Source of the DNA: Microcebus murinus
Lineage: Eukaryota > Chordata > Mammalia > Primates > Cheirogaleidae
DNA: 64,000 nucleotides
Reading direction: 5' to 3'
Assembly: GCF_040939455.1 (NCBI RefSeq)
Contig: NC_134113.1
Span: 17,284,501 to 17,348,500 of the forward strand
The position numbers and the translations under genes are program-made. The notes beneath the pieces are model-generated. The model was given only the letters and a program-made list of their open reading frames with translations, was not told the origin of the DNA and did not search any database. Of this stretch, positions 1 through 12,294 are shown piece after piece (the stretch's first letter is position 1; every line of letters begins with the position of its first letter).

Positions 1-384
1 CTCCACGGAGACTCCAGCCTTCTTCACTGGAAGCTCACAACCATGTGAACAGGAAGGATAAAACAAAACAAAAACGCTTAACCTACATCTAAAGGTGGTT
101 ATCCTTTCATCAGCTTTTCCTGCGGTATTTTGATGAAGCTGCCAGATAGATTACTAGCACTTTACGTTCTCGTCTCCTCTGTGCTGGAACCGTCAATGTC
201 CTCGCCGGCTCTGAGACCCGTTTCCATTGTACGTGATAGCGCAGGGCTGTAGTTACGTTGCCAGCCTCGACCAGGACATGAGCATAGAACAAATTGTGCA
301 GTGGAACAAAGCACAGGCTAAAGTGGAAAATCAGGGGCCAAGTAGGAAGTGAAGACGTGGAGGAATTTACAGGTTAAGACCAGA
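1..384. other. Unique sequence, no gene seen
   Basis: No repeat family or exon-like reading frame is recognised here. The only open frame is a 60-codon minus-strand one at 110-292 with no recognisable domain. Confidence 0.5.
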
Positions 385-432
385 AATGATGATGACGGTG
401 ATGAAGATGATGGTGGTAGTGGTGGTGGTGAT
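385..432. repeat. GAT/GGT-rich simple repeat
   Basis: This is a degenerate trinucleotide tract (GATGATGACGGTGATG then GGTGGTAGTGGTGGTGGT). It is imperfect, so it is probably old. A similar tract lies at 20331-20376. Confidence 0.8.
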
Positions 433-559
433 AACTAGCATTTATTGAGCGTTTAATTCTTAGATAGATACTGCCCCAGTTGTCCCCAGTATCCAATCTC
501 TCCTTTTTATACAGTAATAGTGTTTTTTATTTGGGCATCCAGCTAAAGCATAAAATTTC

Positions 560-921
560 CCAGCCTCATTTAAGAATAACATGCTTATATGACTAAGCCC
601 TGGCCAATAAGATGAGATAGCGACGTGGGCAACTTTCAGGCCACGCTGTTAAGGGGAAGAAAGATACCCTCCACATCCCTTTTCCCCTTCCTGGCTGGAA
701 TATAGAAATTATGGCAGGAACTGCAGCAGCCATCTTAGACCATGAGACGGAAGGCACGTACTGAGGATGGCAAAGCAAAGAGGTGGAGGAGGCTAAGTCA
801 CTGGTCATTGTGGGGCCTCCGGAGCCAGCCCTGGGCCACCTACCCAAAGAGAAATAAACTTTCATCTTTTTAAAGCCACTAATATTTGGGTTCATTCTGT
901 TAAAACAGCTGAACTGATAAA
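560..921 (+). mobile_element. Ancient solo LTR fragment (ERVL/MaLR-like)
   Basis: The stretch shows the common mammalian LTR text with CTAAGCCCTGGCCAATAAGA, GCAGCCATCTTAGACCATGA, an AATAAA-containing AAATAAACTTTC and the tail AGCCACTAATATTTGGGTT. This ordered set places the LTR on the plus strand. The 3' end is near AGCTGAACTGATAA. It has no coding capacity. The exact family is unassigned. The 118-codon minus-strand frame over it is spurious. Confidence 0.7.
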
Positions 922-924
922 ACT

Positions 925-1015
925 CTGTGCCACGTACTATGCTACACACTTGACATACATGATCTCATTTAATCCACACATAGCCCAGAGAGGCAAGCTA
1001 TCGTCTAAGCTCTGA
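925..1015 (-). mobile_element. MIR SINE fragment
   Basis: The text ATGATCTCATTTAATCCACA followed by a short GC-rich stretch is the reverse complement of the MIR 3' part (GGATTAAATGAGATAAT). Only part of the element remains. Confidence 0.5.
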
Positions 1016-2371
1016 AAGCAAAAATCAGGGCCCGGGCTGAACAAGGCAGCCAGATTGCAGGTTAGAATATGATGTCTCCCTGCCATATGGCCATTTCATC
1101 TGAACCAAGGCAGGACTGATCAACTCCCAACGATGCAGGCCGGACGTAGCCATCTCTCCAGCAAAGGGTGAACCGGCACAACTCCTCAATTATTCTGGTC
1201 TCCAGGTGCTCAACTTGCCCTTATCTCCTTCCCCAGACTCAGGGAAGTTCAAGGAGAGACTCTTCCACCTCTGTTTGAATTTTATTTCCCCTACAGCGTC
1301 CATCTGAGCACTAAGGTGAAACGAGAATACTATCAAAATGCCGTGGCCACAGCTATTGCTTGACCTCAGCCGGCCCTGTCTACACCAGACTGAGGTCCCA
1401 AAAGCCCGGTGGTGTGCTTATTGCATTTCCACCTTTCTTTCCTCTTCTCCCCTGCCTTCCAAAAGGTATGGTTCCCCATTAGTGGACTCAGCGGTGTGGC
1501 CCAACTCAGAAAGAATTGCAAAGTCATTCCTGCAGACACAGCGGCACAAGGAAATACTGTCAAGTGCATTAGATCAAACATGGCCAAGTCGTCACTCTTC
1601 TTTCCCAGGGTTTCAAAATCAAGAATAACTAAAAAGCCCTGATGGTACCTAGAAGCAAGGAGTGAATTTAAAATTCTCTCTATCTGAACACCAAGGGAAA
1701 AGCAGCACGGAGTCCAGCATACTCGGTGACTTTTCTAATGACCTGACGAAGTCTTGGAAAACTTCTCTGTGTCTCATTTTCTATGTCCAAAGAGTGGCAG
1801 GTGACAGCCACTGGGTACTCAGCTCCCAAGCTGCAGGGGGCCCAGTGAATTCGTGATGATTCACTGATTCATCAATCATTATTGCTGAAAGCAATTTCTT
1901 CCTACATTTTCAAATGAAGAGTGAGTTAAAAGTGGTTTCATTTTCTCACTGGTTTCATTGAAGATTTACTAAGTGATTAGGCATCTTTTAAAAAAGTCTG
2001 CTTTGGGGTGTCAAGATCTGCCAAAAAGGGCTGGAGACAAAGACGCCTTTAGCTTTTCAACCTTCTTGCACAGTGAGGGCTATGCAGTCTCCCATGGAAA
2101 GCTGGCTCAAGTTTACCTGAAGATACACTTACCTAAAAATCTACTGTAATGATTAGATGAGGGACATGCTTGTTTGGCATATGGAATGTGCACAGTAAAT
2201 ACTAGTGTGATCACTGTCCATGACCACTGTCATCTGGGGACATGCCTGTGTGGAGCTGTTAACACCCCTTGGAAAATCAAGGTTCATCATCTTTTCTAAC
2301 AGAGCACAAAGTTGGAGGGGGTGGAAGGTGACTTCCTAAGGAAACAGAACGATCAAGGTTAAGTCCTAACT
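1016..2371. other. Unique sequence, no gene seen
   Basis: Short frames overlap on both strands at 1338-1642. None shows a recognised domain or convincing splice sites. No repeat family is recognised, apart from a possible weak MIR/L2 tail around 2190-2210. Confidence 0.45.
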
Positions 2372-2500
2372 GATTCAGTACACAGTGATTAAGTGCCAGG
2401 CTCAGAGCTGGATGTGGGGGAGCAAAGATAAACAAAATCCCTGCCCTCCAGGTTCTCAGAAGTTACCGGGAGGAAGATCCACGTCTGTGGGGAGAGGTGG
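2372..2500 (-). mobile_element. L2 LINE 3' fragment
   Basis: GTGCCAGGCTCAGAGCTGG, then AAACAAAATCCCTGCCCTCC, is the reverse complement of the L2 3' end (GGGCAGGGATTTTGTTT ... CCTGGCAC). The divergence suggests an old, pre-eutherian copy. Confidence 0.65.
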
Positions 2501-2817
2501 GGAAGAGACAAGAGAAGGAGGGTGGGTCTCAGAGGGCCCCACGGAGCGGTGGCCTTGAACTTAAAAGAATTTGTAGTTCATCATGCAAGGGTAGAGATTT
2601 CTGCCCAAGGTTAGAAAGGCAGACAGCAGCCAGAGAGACAAAGGACTTCCTGTGACATTCCACAGGGCTGGAAATGTATCTTATCAGCCAAGCACCACTG
2701 ACTGGGTGGCCGACACCACAGAGTAATCTTCTCAGAGACATTGGCAGATAAGGTGTGGGCAGGGCTGGTTTCTCCCAGGCCTCCCTCTTTGGCCCACAGA
2801 TGGCCACCTCTGGCTGT

Positions 2818-3015
2818 GCCCTCATGTGTCCTGATCTCCTCTTTTTATAAGGATGTTGGTCAGCTTGGATTAGGGCCCCCTCTAATGACCTCATTTAACC
2901 TTAATCGCCTCTTTTAGAGGAAGGCCCTACCTCCAATCAAACACAGTTGCATTTGGAGGGACTGGGGGTTAGGGCTTTCGCACAGGAATTTGTGGGGACC
3001 CAGTTCAGCCCATCG
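2818..3015 (+). mobile_element. 3' part of an ancient LTR
   Basis: The ordered motifs are TTTTTATAAGGATGTTGGTC, TTAGGGCCCCCTCTAATGAC, CCTACCTCCAATCAAACACA, GGACTGGGGGTTAGGGC and the terminal AGTTCAGCCCATCGCA. They match the 3' half of the LTR type also seen at 31574-31879. The 5' half is missing or too diverged to call. Confidence 0.65.
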
Positions 3016-3062
3016 CACCACGAAAGGCTGTGAATGACAGTCCATTCAGAAAGAGCACTGTG

Positions 3063-4250
<1,188 letters not shown>

Positions 4251-4269
4251 GTCAGCCCTTTTCAAAAAA

Positions 4270-4460
4270 AAAAAAATCATGTCAGATACAATTACCAATT
4301 TGCCTTTTTAACGTGTTGAAATTAATTTCAGTATTAATTCAGTAGCCTGCCGAAAAGATAAGCGGAGACACGTGTTCGCTGAAAATCTATAGCATTGCCT
4401 AAAGGCGTCAAGCTCTTTCTCCTCACCCGCTGACACATATAAACATTCCCACCAACCCTT
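4270..4460. promoter_or_regulatory. Candidate conserved non-coding block
   Basis: This is A/T-rich unique DNA holding two homeodomain-core palindromes, ATTAATTT at 4321-4328 and ATTAATTC at 4333-4340, spaced 12 bp apart, plus AATTACCAATTTG just upstream. No transposon family explains it. Calling it regulatory is inference from motif density. Conservation was not tested. Confidence 0.2.
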
Positions 4461-4699
4461 GAACTGCAAAAAAACACTTGGTAAAAATCAGCATGATTGC
4501 AAAGATGCAAATAAGGACTATACGAAAAGCATTAATATTTCTCAGGAGACTGTTAGTTGTGTAATGCCAAAAGGCTCCACGCATCTTATTTCCCCTGAAA
4601 CCCTCAAATTGCCAGTATTTGGTTTTCCTTTTTTTGTTAACTATCCAATCTCTTTACCCCTGATAATAATCAAAATAGCTAAACTTATATACCAGGCCT

Positions 4700-4895
4700 G
4701 TGCTGTGCCTTTTGCAAAATCTTTGATCTTACTTCATCCTCATAGTAATTCTCTCAGGTAAATGCTGTTGCTATTCCCATTTTATAAAGAGGGAAACTGA
4801 GGCTCGGGGAGCCCAAAGTCACACAGATGGAGAATGGCAAAATGAAGATCCAAACCCAGGTTTGTCAGACCTCAAGCCCATGATCCTAATCACTG
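4700..4895 (-). mobile_element. MIR SINE
   Basis: CCCATTTTATAAAGAGGGAA, ACTGAGGCTCGGGGAGC, AAAGTCACACAG and ATCCAAACCCAGGTTTGTC follow the reverse complement of MIR from its 3' half through the core to the tRNA-like head. It appears nearly full length but well diverged. Confidence 0.8.
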
Positions 4896-5324
4896 ATTTT
4901 AATGGCCTGTCTCTCTGCTTCCCACCTGGACTTCCAGTATGGTATATTTAGAAGGGGTTTGATATTTAAACTTACACAAGGTTCAAAAAACAATTGTGAA
5001 CATTATACACTAAAAGGCTTTAAAAAAGGCTTTAAGAATTCCAATAGATACCTTAACACATTTTACAGTCATAAGATTTGATTGTTTTGTTCCAGATTGT
5101 CATTTCTTCCCTCTTTTTCTGTTTAGTAATACAGGCACTTACAATGTGCTTAAACTTATGCAAAACATGAAATCCAACTCTAGAACTTGGGTTTATAAAA
5201 ACAAGTCAAAATGTCACAATGGTTGCATGCCTTGTTCTGTTCAAAGAGATGAGAAGCAAAACAAAATAAAAATAGGTATGTGTCAAGTAAGAATTTGACT
5301 TAAAATTTAGGAAAATATCCAGTA

Positions 5325-5405
5325 CCATAGACTGCAGCTTCCTTGAGGAGAGAGATCCTGTCTTATTTGACTTTCTATCCCCATAGCCTAGAACAGAACT
5401 GGCAA
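5325..5405 (+). mobile_element. L2 LINE 3' end fragment
   Basis: CCTTGAGGAGAGAGATCCTG, then CCCCATAGCCTAGAACAGA, corresponds to the L2 3' end (TGAGGGCAGGGA ... CCCCAGCGCCTAGAACAG). It stops where the GGAT array begins. Confidence 0.6.
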
Positions 5406-5428
5406 GGTTTAATAACCATTTGCCAAAG

Positions 5429-5670
5429 TGGAGGAGGGATGCATGGATGGATAGGTAGATTGATGGATGGATGGGATGGCTGAATAAATGGATGGATGGA
5501 AAGATAGGTCTATGGGTACGTGAGTGGATGGTGGGTGAGTGGGTGGATGGATGGAAGGTTGAATAAATGGATAGATGGAAAAATGGGTGGATGGGTATGT
5601 GAGTGGAAGGTGGGTAGACGGATGGAAGAACAGCTGGAATGACAGATAAGTAGATGAATGAATGGATGAA
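5429..5670. repeat. GGAT/ATGG tetranucleotide array with 79-bp super-unit
   Basis: The array is built of ATGG, GTGG, ATAG and AATG variants. A longer unit is visible: TGAATAAATGGAT starts at 5481 and again at 5560, and GGGTA[C/T]GTGAGTGG starts at 5514 and again at 5593. Both pairs are offset by 79 bp. The 111-codon minus-strand frame across 5409-5744 (rich in Pro, Ser, Thr, His) is only a translation of the repeat. Confidence 0.9.
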
Positions 5671-6467
5671 AAGATGCTTATACCAATGGTTATTCTCTGT
5701 ATGTTTCTAGGTTTGTTTTCTAGCTCCATTTTTAAACAGTCCATTCCATATTCAGATAAATGAACAAACTAGCTAAAGAACCTGCTAGTTCTGTGATAAG
5801 GGTCAAATGTGGGCTACTACTGAACTCTGACCTTCCCCAAGGACAGGCAGACAGATGCCAGCAATTGCACATTCAGTAACTGCCCATTTAACGAACACAT
5901 GCTGAATGCAAATAATTTTTCTGGAAAGCAGCCCCATTTACTGGCACCAAAACAATTTATAATCCTCTCCATGTGTCCTTCCCATTCTCGAGTCACTGTA
6001 GAGGGAAGCAACGTCTATTCACAAGAAAGACACTTTGGGTCAATAACCAATCCAGAAAACAAGGCTTGCTGCAGCACCATGTGATTCCAATTGAGGAGAA
6101 GAGAAAAAGAAAAACTTCTCTGGCTTTTATGAACACCGCAGCATTGAGGCCACTGGTCACAGCGCTATCTCTCCTCTCTAGCAAACACAGGGCATGAGAT
6201 GGGCTTCCAAAGACAGCCCATGCCGGTGGGGTAAGAAGAAACCCAAGTAAGATTCCAGAAAACCCTTCTTCAAAATGCCTGGGCACTACAGGGTTCCCAG
6301 TAGACTCAAAAGCAAAAAACGAACTTACAAATAAATAATTTGCCATGTTCAACACAGAGATTAACAGGGAAACAACCAGCAAAAAAATGCTGAGTAAATG
6401 CTAATATTTTAATAAGCAAGAAAAATATTCCTTTTACAGTAAGAGTGAGACTGTTCTGTGGTTTTAT
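5671..6467. other. Unique sequence, no gene seen
   Basis: Five short frames overlap on both strands between 5817 and 6382, which is the expected background. No family or splice structure is recognised. Confidence 0.45.
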
Positions 6468-6615
6468 AAAGCACTTTTACATAAAATAATATTTCACTCG
6501 AGAAAGCTAAGGAAAGGGATGTGAACACTCCATTTAACAAATAAGGGAACCGAGGCTCACTTTATAAGGTTCAATGACTTGGTTAGGTCACAGAACCAGG
6601 AAGTGGAAGTGTATA
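6468..6615 (-). mobile_element. MIR SINE fragment
   Basis: AAGCACTTTTACATAAAATA, AATAAGGGAACCGAGGCTC, and GGTTAGGTCACAGAACCAGG follow the reverse complement of MIR (AGCGCTTTACAT ... GAGGAAACTGAGGC ... GTCACACAGC). Confidence 0.6.
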
Positions 6616-7330
6616 TGTTTCCTGATTTAGGGTGTTTTTTGTTTGTTTTGTTTTTTTTTTTGCACCCTACTCTGATATATTCATCTTTGCTCAACAAAAA
6701 TATCTGGGGCCTCAAATTGAGTGCCTGGTTATACCTAGGTACTTGGGTATCCAAGCTGGGAATAGATCCCATCTTTGTGAAATTTCCAGCCATTTAAGGA
6801 TTGCAGCCAGAATTTAAGTTGGCTTCCCTGACTCCAAAGCATGTGGGGCTTCCAAGAAGTGATAAGAGTTCTTCCAGTCCCGGGCCAGCCAGAAAAGGAG
6901 GGAGGGAGACAGAAAGTGAAAGACAAGAAACCCCTCCTCCACACCTGGAAACAGATGAGAAACTGCAAACGGACCTACTCCATCTTAAAGCCCTCTCAAA
7001 CACAAACTTCTGTGTCTAGAAGTGAACCCAATGGTGATCTGAACAGAGATAATCCTGTTGTCTTTATACTCTGAAGAATGTCCATTTAAGGAACAAATTA
7101 TCCATTTCTAATTAGTCAAGCATCACAGCTTCTCTTATTAGACAATTTTTTAACTGTCTGCCTTTCCCACCCCCCATCCCAACCAATAAAAATAACTTGC
7201 TGTGAACACAGAGCCCAAACTGAGCATGAAAAAAAAATGACCAGAATATTTAAATCCTCAAATCATTTATACCATACCATCATTTTACCTTTATTGAAGG
7301 ATGATTAGAAAAAAATTAAAACCCATCCTG
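6616..7330. other. Unique sequence, no gene seen
   Basis: The block holds a T-rich run at about 6636-6661 and several short frames on both strands. No repeat family or exon is supported. Confidence 0.4.
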
Positions 7331-7530
7331 CAGATGTTCCCAAATGTGGCTGGGAATCCAAAAGACCCTTGGAGGTGGGGGGTCTTTTAAAACGATGAAA
7401 GGCTGAGCCCTCCTCTGGAGACTTAGGGCGGTCTCAGGGGCCCAGGTACCTGGCGCTGCTGGTGGCAGTATTTTAAAGCCCCCCCCCCCCCAGGTAATTC
7501 TGATGATCAGCCTGCTTGAGAACCTTTGCA
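7331..7530 (+). mobile_element. MER5-like hAT-Charlie short element
   Basis: The order CCCAAATGTGGCTGGGAATC, GGTCTCAGGGGCCCAGGTA, AGGTAATTCTGATGATCAGC and GCTTGAGAACCTTTGC matches the plan of short non-autonomous Charlie elements (LTGATTCTGATGC-type end plus TTTGAGAACC terminal repeat). A run of 13 C at 7479-7491 lies inside it. The exact subfamily is uncertain. Confidence 0.65.
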
Positions 7531-7599
7531 ATACACCTACACTGATCTCCCAGGGAAAAAGCTGACCTGAAAGCTCCTGCCCCCATGTGTAGGCCCCCT

Positions 7600-7775
7600 A
7601 AGAACCAGACACTGAGCCAGGTATATTCCACACACCGTATACTCTCATGTGATCCTTATAACATCTTCGAGGCTGGCACACTTTGTACCCATTTACAGAT
7701 AGGAAAAACAAGGCTCAGTGAGATACACTGATTTGCCCGAGTTCACACAACTAAGGAGGTTTGAAATTCCTCAGC
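7600..7775 (-). mobile_element. MIR SINE
   Basis: GTGATCCTTATAACATCTTC, CCCATTTACAGATAGGAAAA and AACAAGGCTCAGTGAGA follow the MIR reverse complement in order. Confidence 0.75.
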
Positions 7776-8400
7776 TTTCCCAAGAAAGTTTTCACTGTGC
7801 TCTTAAATTGCGTAAAAAAATTCCCTTCTGAGCCAAAGCGAATACTAGAATACAGAGACAAATGTATCTGAAAAGCTGGTGCTGGTACAAGGAATGTCTT
7901 GATTTAATTTCATATTATCATTTAATGTAGCTGGGAAAGAAATGCTAGTGGAAACAGACACCCCAATTGTATAAGCTCCAGTAGACTCGAATTTTCCGGG
8001 CACAGGGAGAGTGCTCAGATCCTGTCTGGGATTTCACCACCAACAGAAACTAGGCCAAACAAGTTCTTCAGCCTGAAGCTCAGCCTGCCCCTGCCTGGGT
8101 GCCCCACTCGGCAGCCAGGAGAGGGGACAAAGGCAGAAGATGTCCACTGGCAGAGAAACAAGACACAACTCACCACGCTGGGGGAGGGAGAGGCCCATTT
8201 CAATCAGACTGTGGACTGAAATCCATTTCCCTCAGTGGTGTCCAAAGAATCAAAGAACGACTACGACCTCCCACAGAGACAAAGTGACATACTCTGACAC
8301 CCTGATGCGGTGTGTCTCCATCCAGTCCTTGTTCACTTAGACGGACAACACCATTTCTGCCCAGGATGCTTTTGGGCAGAAGCCACGGTCATCTCCCTGG
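7776..8400. other. Unique sequence, no gene seen
   Basis: Three overlapping frames of about 60 codons at 8015-8340 occupy both strands and show no domain. No transposon family is recognised. Confidence 0.4.
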
Positions 8401-8563
8401 AATTGGGCCAGAGCTGGGCAGCAGGAGACCTAGATCTCTACCTGGCCACCCCACTAAGTCTGTATTCTTCAGCAAGTCACTTCACCTTGGCTTGAGTTTA
8501 TAAAATGAAGAGGTGGAACAAGATCACCTTTGAATTTCCTGCTACCTCTGGCAATCTATGAAA
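8401..8563 (+). mobile_element. MIR SINE
   Basis: GACCTAGATCTCTACCTGGC, AGCAAGTCACTTCACCTTGG and AAAATGAAGAGGTGGAACAA match MIR in the sense direction (GTTCGAATCC ... CAAGTTACTTAACCTC ... AAAATGGGGATAATA). Confidence 0.6.
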
Positions 8564-10842
8564 TCCAGGCTGGCAGGACAAAGTCTGCAGGGGGATTTAA
8601 TCCCCAAATGCAGACCACTGAGAAGCCGTAGAAGGGAGAAAAACCCACCTGCATGGGATCCTATCTGCCCACACTCACCTGCCGTGGACGTGCACTGGAG
8701 AATGGGGGCAGGTCAAAAGAAGGTAGTTACCTGGGTAAAGGAAGGGTGGAGACCTGGAGAAAAAGAGCGTTTGCCTTAAAGGTTCCACCAGGGTAGACTC
8801 GAATCTAATGGGAAATCTCCAAATCTTCCTCTATGGACCTCCAAGCCATTCCTTCGCTCATTGAACAAACTGAGTGGGACCACACTGGGAACCAGGACAC
8901 TGAGATCAACATTATCTTTTCATTAGTATTACTATTATTTAATGAAGGCAGCAGGGAGAAAAAAACATGTCTGATTAAGTGATGCTGGATTCCCTAAACA
9001 GATGAAAATAATCCACCATCTACATTCAGAATATGTTCAATTCTTTGCCCCCTAGACTCACATATCCCAAAGGAATCAGTCAACTTCAAAACAAAAGGGC
9101 CACACGCTTCAGAGGCCAGAGAGCAGAAGCGGGAGCAGATGCGAGCACTGCGGCTCGCAGACGGTCTGGCTTCCTGAGCAGACACGTGCACAGGCCGAGG
9201 ACTCTCAGGGGATTTCAGAAACCTCCCCCTACCACCGCCGGACGGATTTAGTTCCATCCACAGCATGCTTCACTGCACTGGCCCAGAGCACAGGGCTTAT
9301 CCTGTACACGGCCAGGGTCGAGCCCCAGGAGAAAGATCTATCACTGAACAAAATTAGTTCATCCTGAGAATCCCCTTCAACAAGCTCTATGGAACCATCT
9401 GTCCCATGGTAGACTCAGAATTTAAAATATAATTTAAAAAAACACCTTACACAACTGGCTAAGTAGCTGCAGCGGTGGTACTCGCCCCTCCTAACTACTA
9501 CCATGTACTCACTGGTCCTTCTGATACCAACAACAGCTACTCCTACTTGGCAAACTCATCATTACCCTCCGGGCTGCACTGCCTCTCACAATGCACTCAC
9601 ATCCATTCCTTTATGGCTTATAAAGCATTTGCTTCTCGATTATTTTACATGGCAAGTAAGACCCTGGGAGAAAAAGAGAGCAGGTACTATCTATCAGGCC
9701 CACTGGACAGAGAAAGAAACTGACGTGACGTGCAGCAGTTCGGAGACTGGCTGGAAGCCTCCCAGCAGATGAGCAATAAGAACTTTTTGCTACTTCATCC
9801 CTTACTGCCTGTAGCTCGGCTGTGCAGAGAGACAACAGACCCTGATGACAGCCCTGCACCCTTGTTCAGTTCTGATGGCAGCGTGTAGAAGTGACAGCTA
9901 AGGCACAAGGAGCACCAATGCTCCTGCACCCCGTCCCCCAATGTCCCTTGTACAGCTGTGCCTCCTAAATTAAACACACACACACACACGTAGTGTCCAA
10001 GGAAAACCAGACTACTGTCCTTTAGGAACCAACCCCGCACTGCACCTGCAGAAAATCCTTCAACGAAACCAACTGCGAAGGCTTTGCTGAAACAGCTCTC
10101 AGAACAGCTGCCCGGTCCTGCCACAGCACAGGAAATCTTCCCACCCCGGCAAACCCCGCTGCAACCATGTTTCCACACTGCAGCCTTAGAGGAATGAAAA
10201 TATCAATTTGAGCCAAGCACATCCAACAGGCTATCATGCAAAATGCTGGTGTCGCATCAAGTCTCGGAACTGGTAATTATCCATCAAGCAGGGCCATAAT
10301 GACGGGCTCCCCGAGGTCGCCCTGCTGGAAGGCGGGGAGGAGGCTACTTAGGAGAGACTTGGAATTGGGCGTGTGTGATGACAGCCGTAAGAGAAAGGCA
10401 TTCTACTCGCTTTCCTACAGATACCCGCACCTGACCCCCCGAAACCGAAACTCTCTTCTGAGGTCACGGCCCAGCACATGGCTCCACCAAGGCACAGATG
10501 AATTTTAACGTGCTGGGGCAGATTTCCATCTACTGAACGATGCCCTCTTCTAGTTTCAAAGGAAGTTGGCTTTAGATAATGGTCTGAAAGGTGCTTCCTT
10601 TCAAAACTGCTGTCATTAAACTACAAAAACATTCATTTGTACCCTACGGTAAGGGGGTTTCCTAGAAATTCCTTAAAGGAAGTCTATAATGGATAGTGTG
10701 GCTGAATGGCATACATAAAGTACAAAAACCTGCATCGAGGACAATTTGTGAAGGCTCAAATCCCCTGGTTAACAAACACCATTTTTGTCTACAAAAAGTA
10801 TTGTGCCCCATCTCTACTGAGGGCTGGTACTGTTATGAGGAA
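8564..10842. other. Mostly unique sequence, no gene seen
   Basis: The stretch has a weak L2-like minus-strand trace around 8845-8905, a (CA)8 tract near 9974-9990, and short frames on both strands. The longest is 127 codons on the minus strand at 9795-10178, with no recognisable domain. Nothing supports an exon. Confidence 0.4.
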
Positions 10843-10858
10843 AAGAAGCACACACACA

Positions 10859-11193
10859 GGCCGGGCGCTGTGGCTCACGCCTGTAATCCTAGCTCTTGGG
10901 AGGCCGAGGCGGGCGGATTGCTCAAGGTCAGGAGTTCAAAACCAGCCTGAGCAAGAGCGAGACCCCGTCTCTACTATAAATAGAAAGAAATTAATTGGCC
11001 AACTGATATATATATAAAAAAAATTAGCCGGGCATGGTGGCGCATGCCTGTAGTCCCAGCTACCCGGGAGGCTGAGGCAGAAGGATCACTCGAGCCCAGG
11101 AGTTTGAGGTTGCTGTGAGCTCTGACGCCACGGCACTCACTCTAGCCTGGGCAACAAAGCGAGACTCTGTCTCAAAAAAAAAAAAAAAAAAAA
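10859..11193 (+). mobile_element. Young full-length strepsirrhine Alu
   Basis: The copy opens GGCCGGGCGCTGTGGCTCAC. The linker carries AAATTAATTGGCCAACTGAT, and the right arm has CTGACGCCACGGCACTCACT with a CTCA duplication shared with the copy at 23189. It ends in about 22 A. A perfect 16-bp target-site duplication, AAGAAGCACACACACA, lies at 10843-10858 and 11194-11209. The perfect duplication and intact CpGs suggest a recent insertion. The reading frames at 10696-11017 are made by this element. Confidence 0.97.
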
Positions 11194-11209
11194 AAGAAGC
11201 ACACACACA

Positions 11210-12294
11210 ACTTGGGAGTTCAGCCCCAGGCCTCAGAGCTCATTATGACATTAGCTCCAACTCTATAATTTGATGGAAGAGAAGAAAGTGTTAAAAAGAG
11301 AGAGAGAGATTTTAAGAAAATAATAGTTTCTATTAAAATGATAAAGCCATCTTCTAAAAAATGAAAGAACTTCATGGAAACATCATAAACCTCAGAATTA
11401 CACAGTAAACTGCTTCTTTTGTTTAAGGCAAATTAATATCAGATCACACATAAAAAATAAACCCTCCCCGCGTCCCAGCTGATGGATGCTCCATTCATGA
11501 CACAGCTTGGGAGGCTGCGTGTTGACTATTTTGTAGAAAATGAGTGAAGGGTTCGGTTATAATCGCCTTCCCGCTCAAATCCTCAAATCCTGTCTCATTA
11601 CCTGAAGTGTTTTTCCTGCAGAGTGATACACACATGATTTCCTCGTCTCCATTTTCTTCTCATAAGCCGCCATGTGCACAGCCAGGGACAAGTCCAGGGT
11701 GCGTTAGCTGTGACAGCGAATCTGTCTAGGGTCCTTCTAAGTGTTTCGCAGGACACGATGCACAGATGTTCTCCCTGCCTGGGTCTTTATCAGAGTCCCG
11801 TTCAATCTGGCACAGAGGCAATCGACAAACCTCTGAATATCCCTTACTAGGCCTCCAAAAATGCATATGCCTAACGAAAGAAATACAGCATGAAAATGTG
11901 GGTGCCATCCCAGTCTGCCCTCCGACGCAGGGACTCCCGGCGTACAGATGAATGGCCCAAAGGGGGTCCTGGCTCAGATGAGGGCACTTCTCACTGCCAA
12001 AGGGACCTTAGGTCCAAAGTGATCCAGAGCTCCTCGGTGGAAAAAGACCCTGACACATAGTGAGTCTCCAAAAAAAGGTTGGCCACCCCACCAAGAGAAG
12101 GGACCAAGACGAGTGCCTGGGTTAGTTTCGCCCAGCTCACCGGCAGTCGGCTTACATGACGCCACATCCTTGTCATTCTCTTCTACCACGCTGACGCCAC
12201 ACTCCCCTCAAAAGGTGGAATTCTTCCTAGGGCCTGGTCCCCCAAATCTCTTCTGAGGCAAAATTCCTCTTCCAAGAATTCGGTTCGGCCTCTG
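11210..12294. other. Unique sequence, no gene seen
   Basis: A short GA tract lies near 11299-11310. Small frames overlap on both strands at 11544-12189. No repeat family or splice structure is recognised. The block becomes GC-rich toward the CpG island that follows. Confidence 0.4.

Noticed and set aside
5429..5670. CRISPR-like array
   Set aside because: The repeats have no constant repeat-spacer plan; this is a eukaryotic tetranucleotide array.
5409..5744. 111-codon frame rich in Pro, Ser, Thr and His
   Set aside because: It is the translation of the GGAT tetranucleotide array.
10696..11017. Two frames of 84 and 103 codons
   Set aside because: Both run into the young Alu and gain their length from it.
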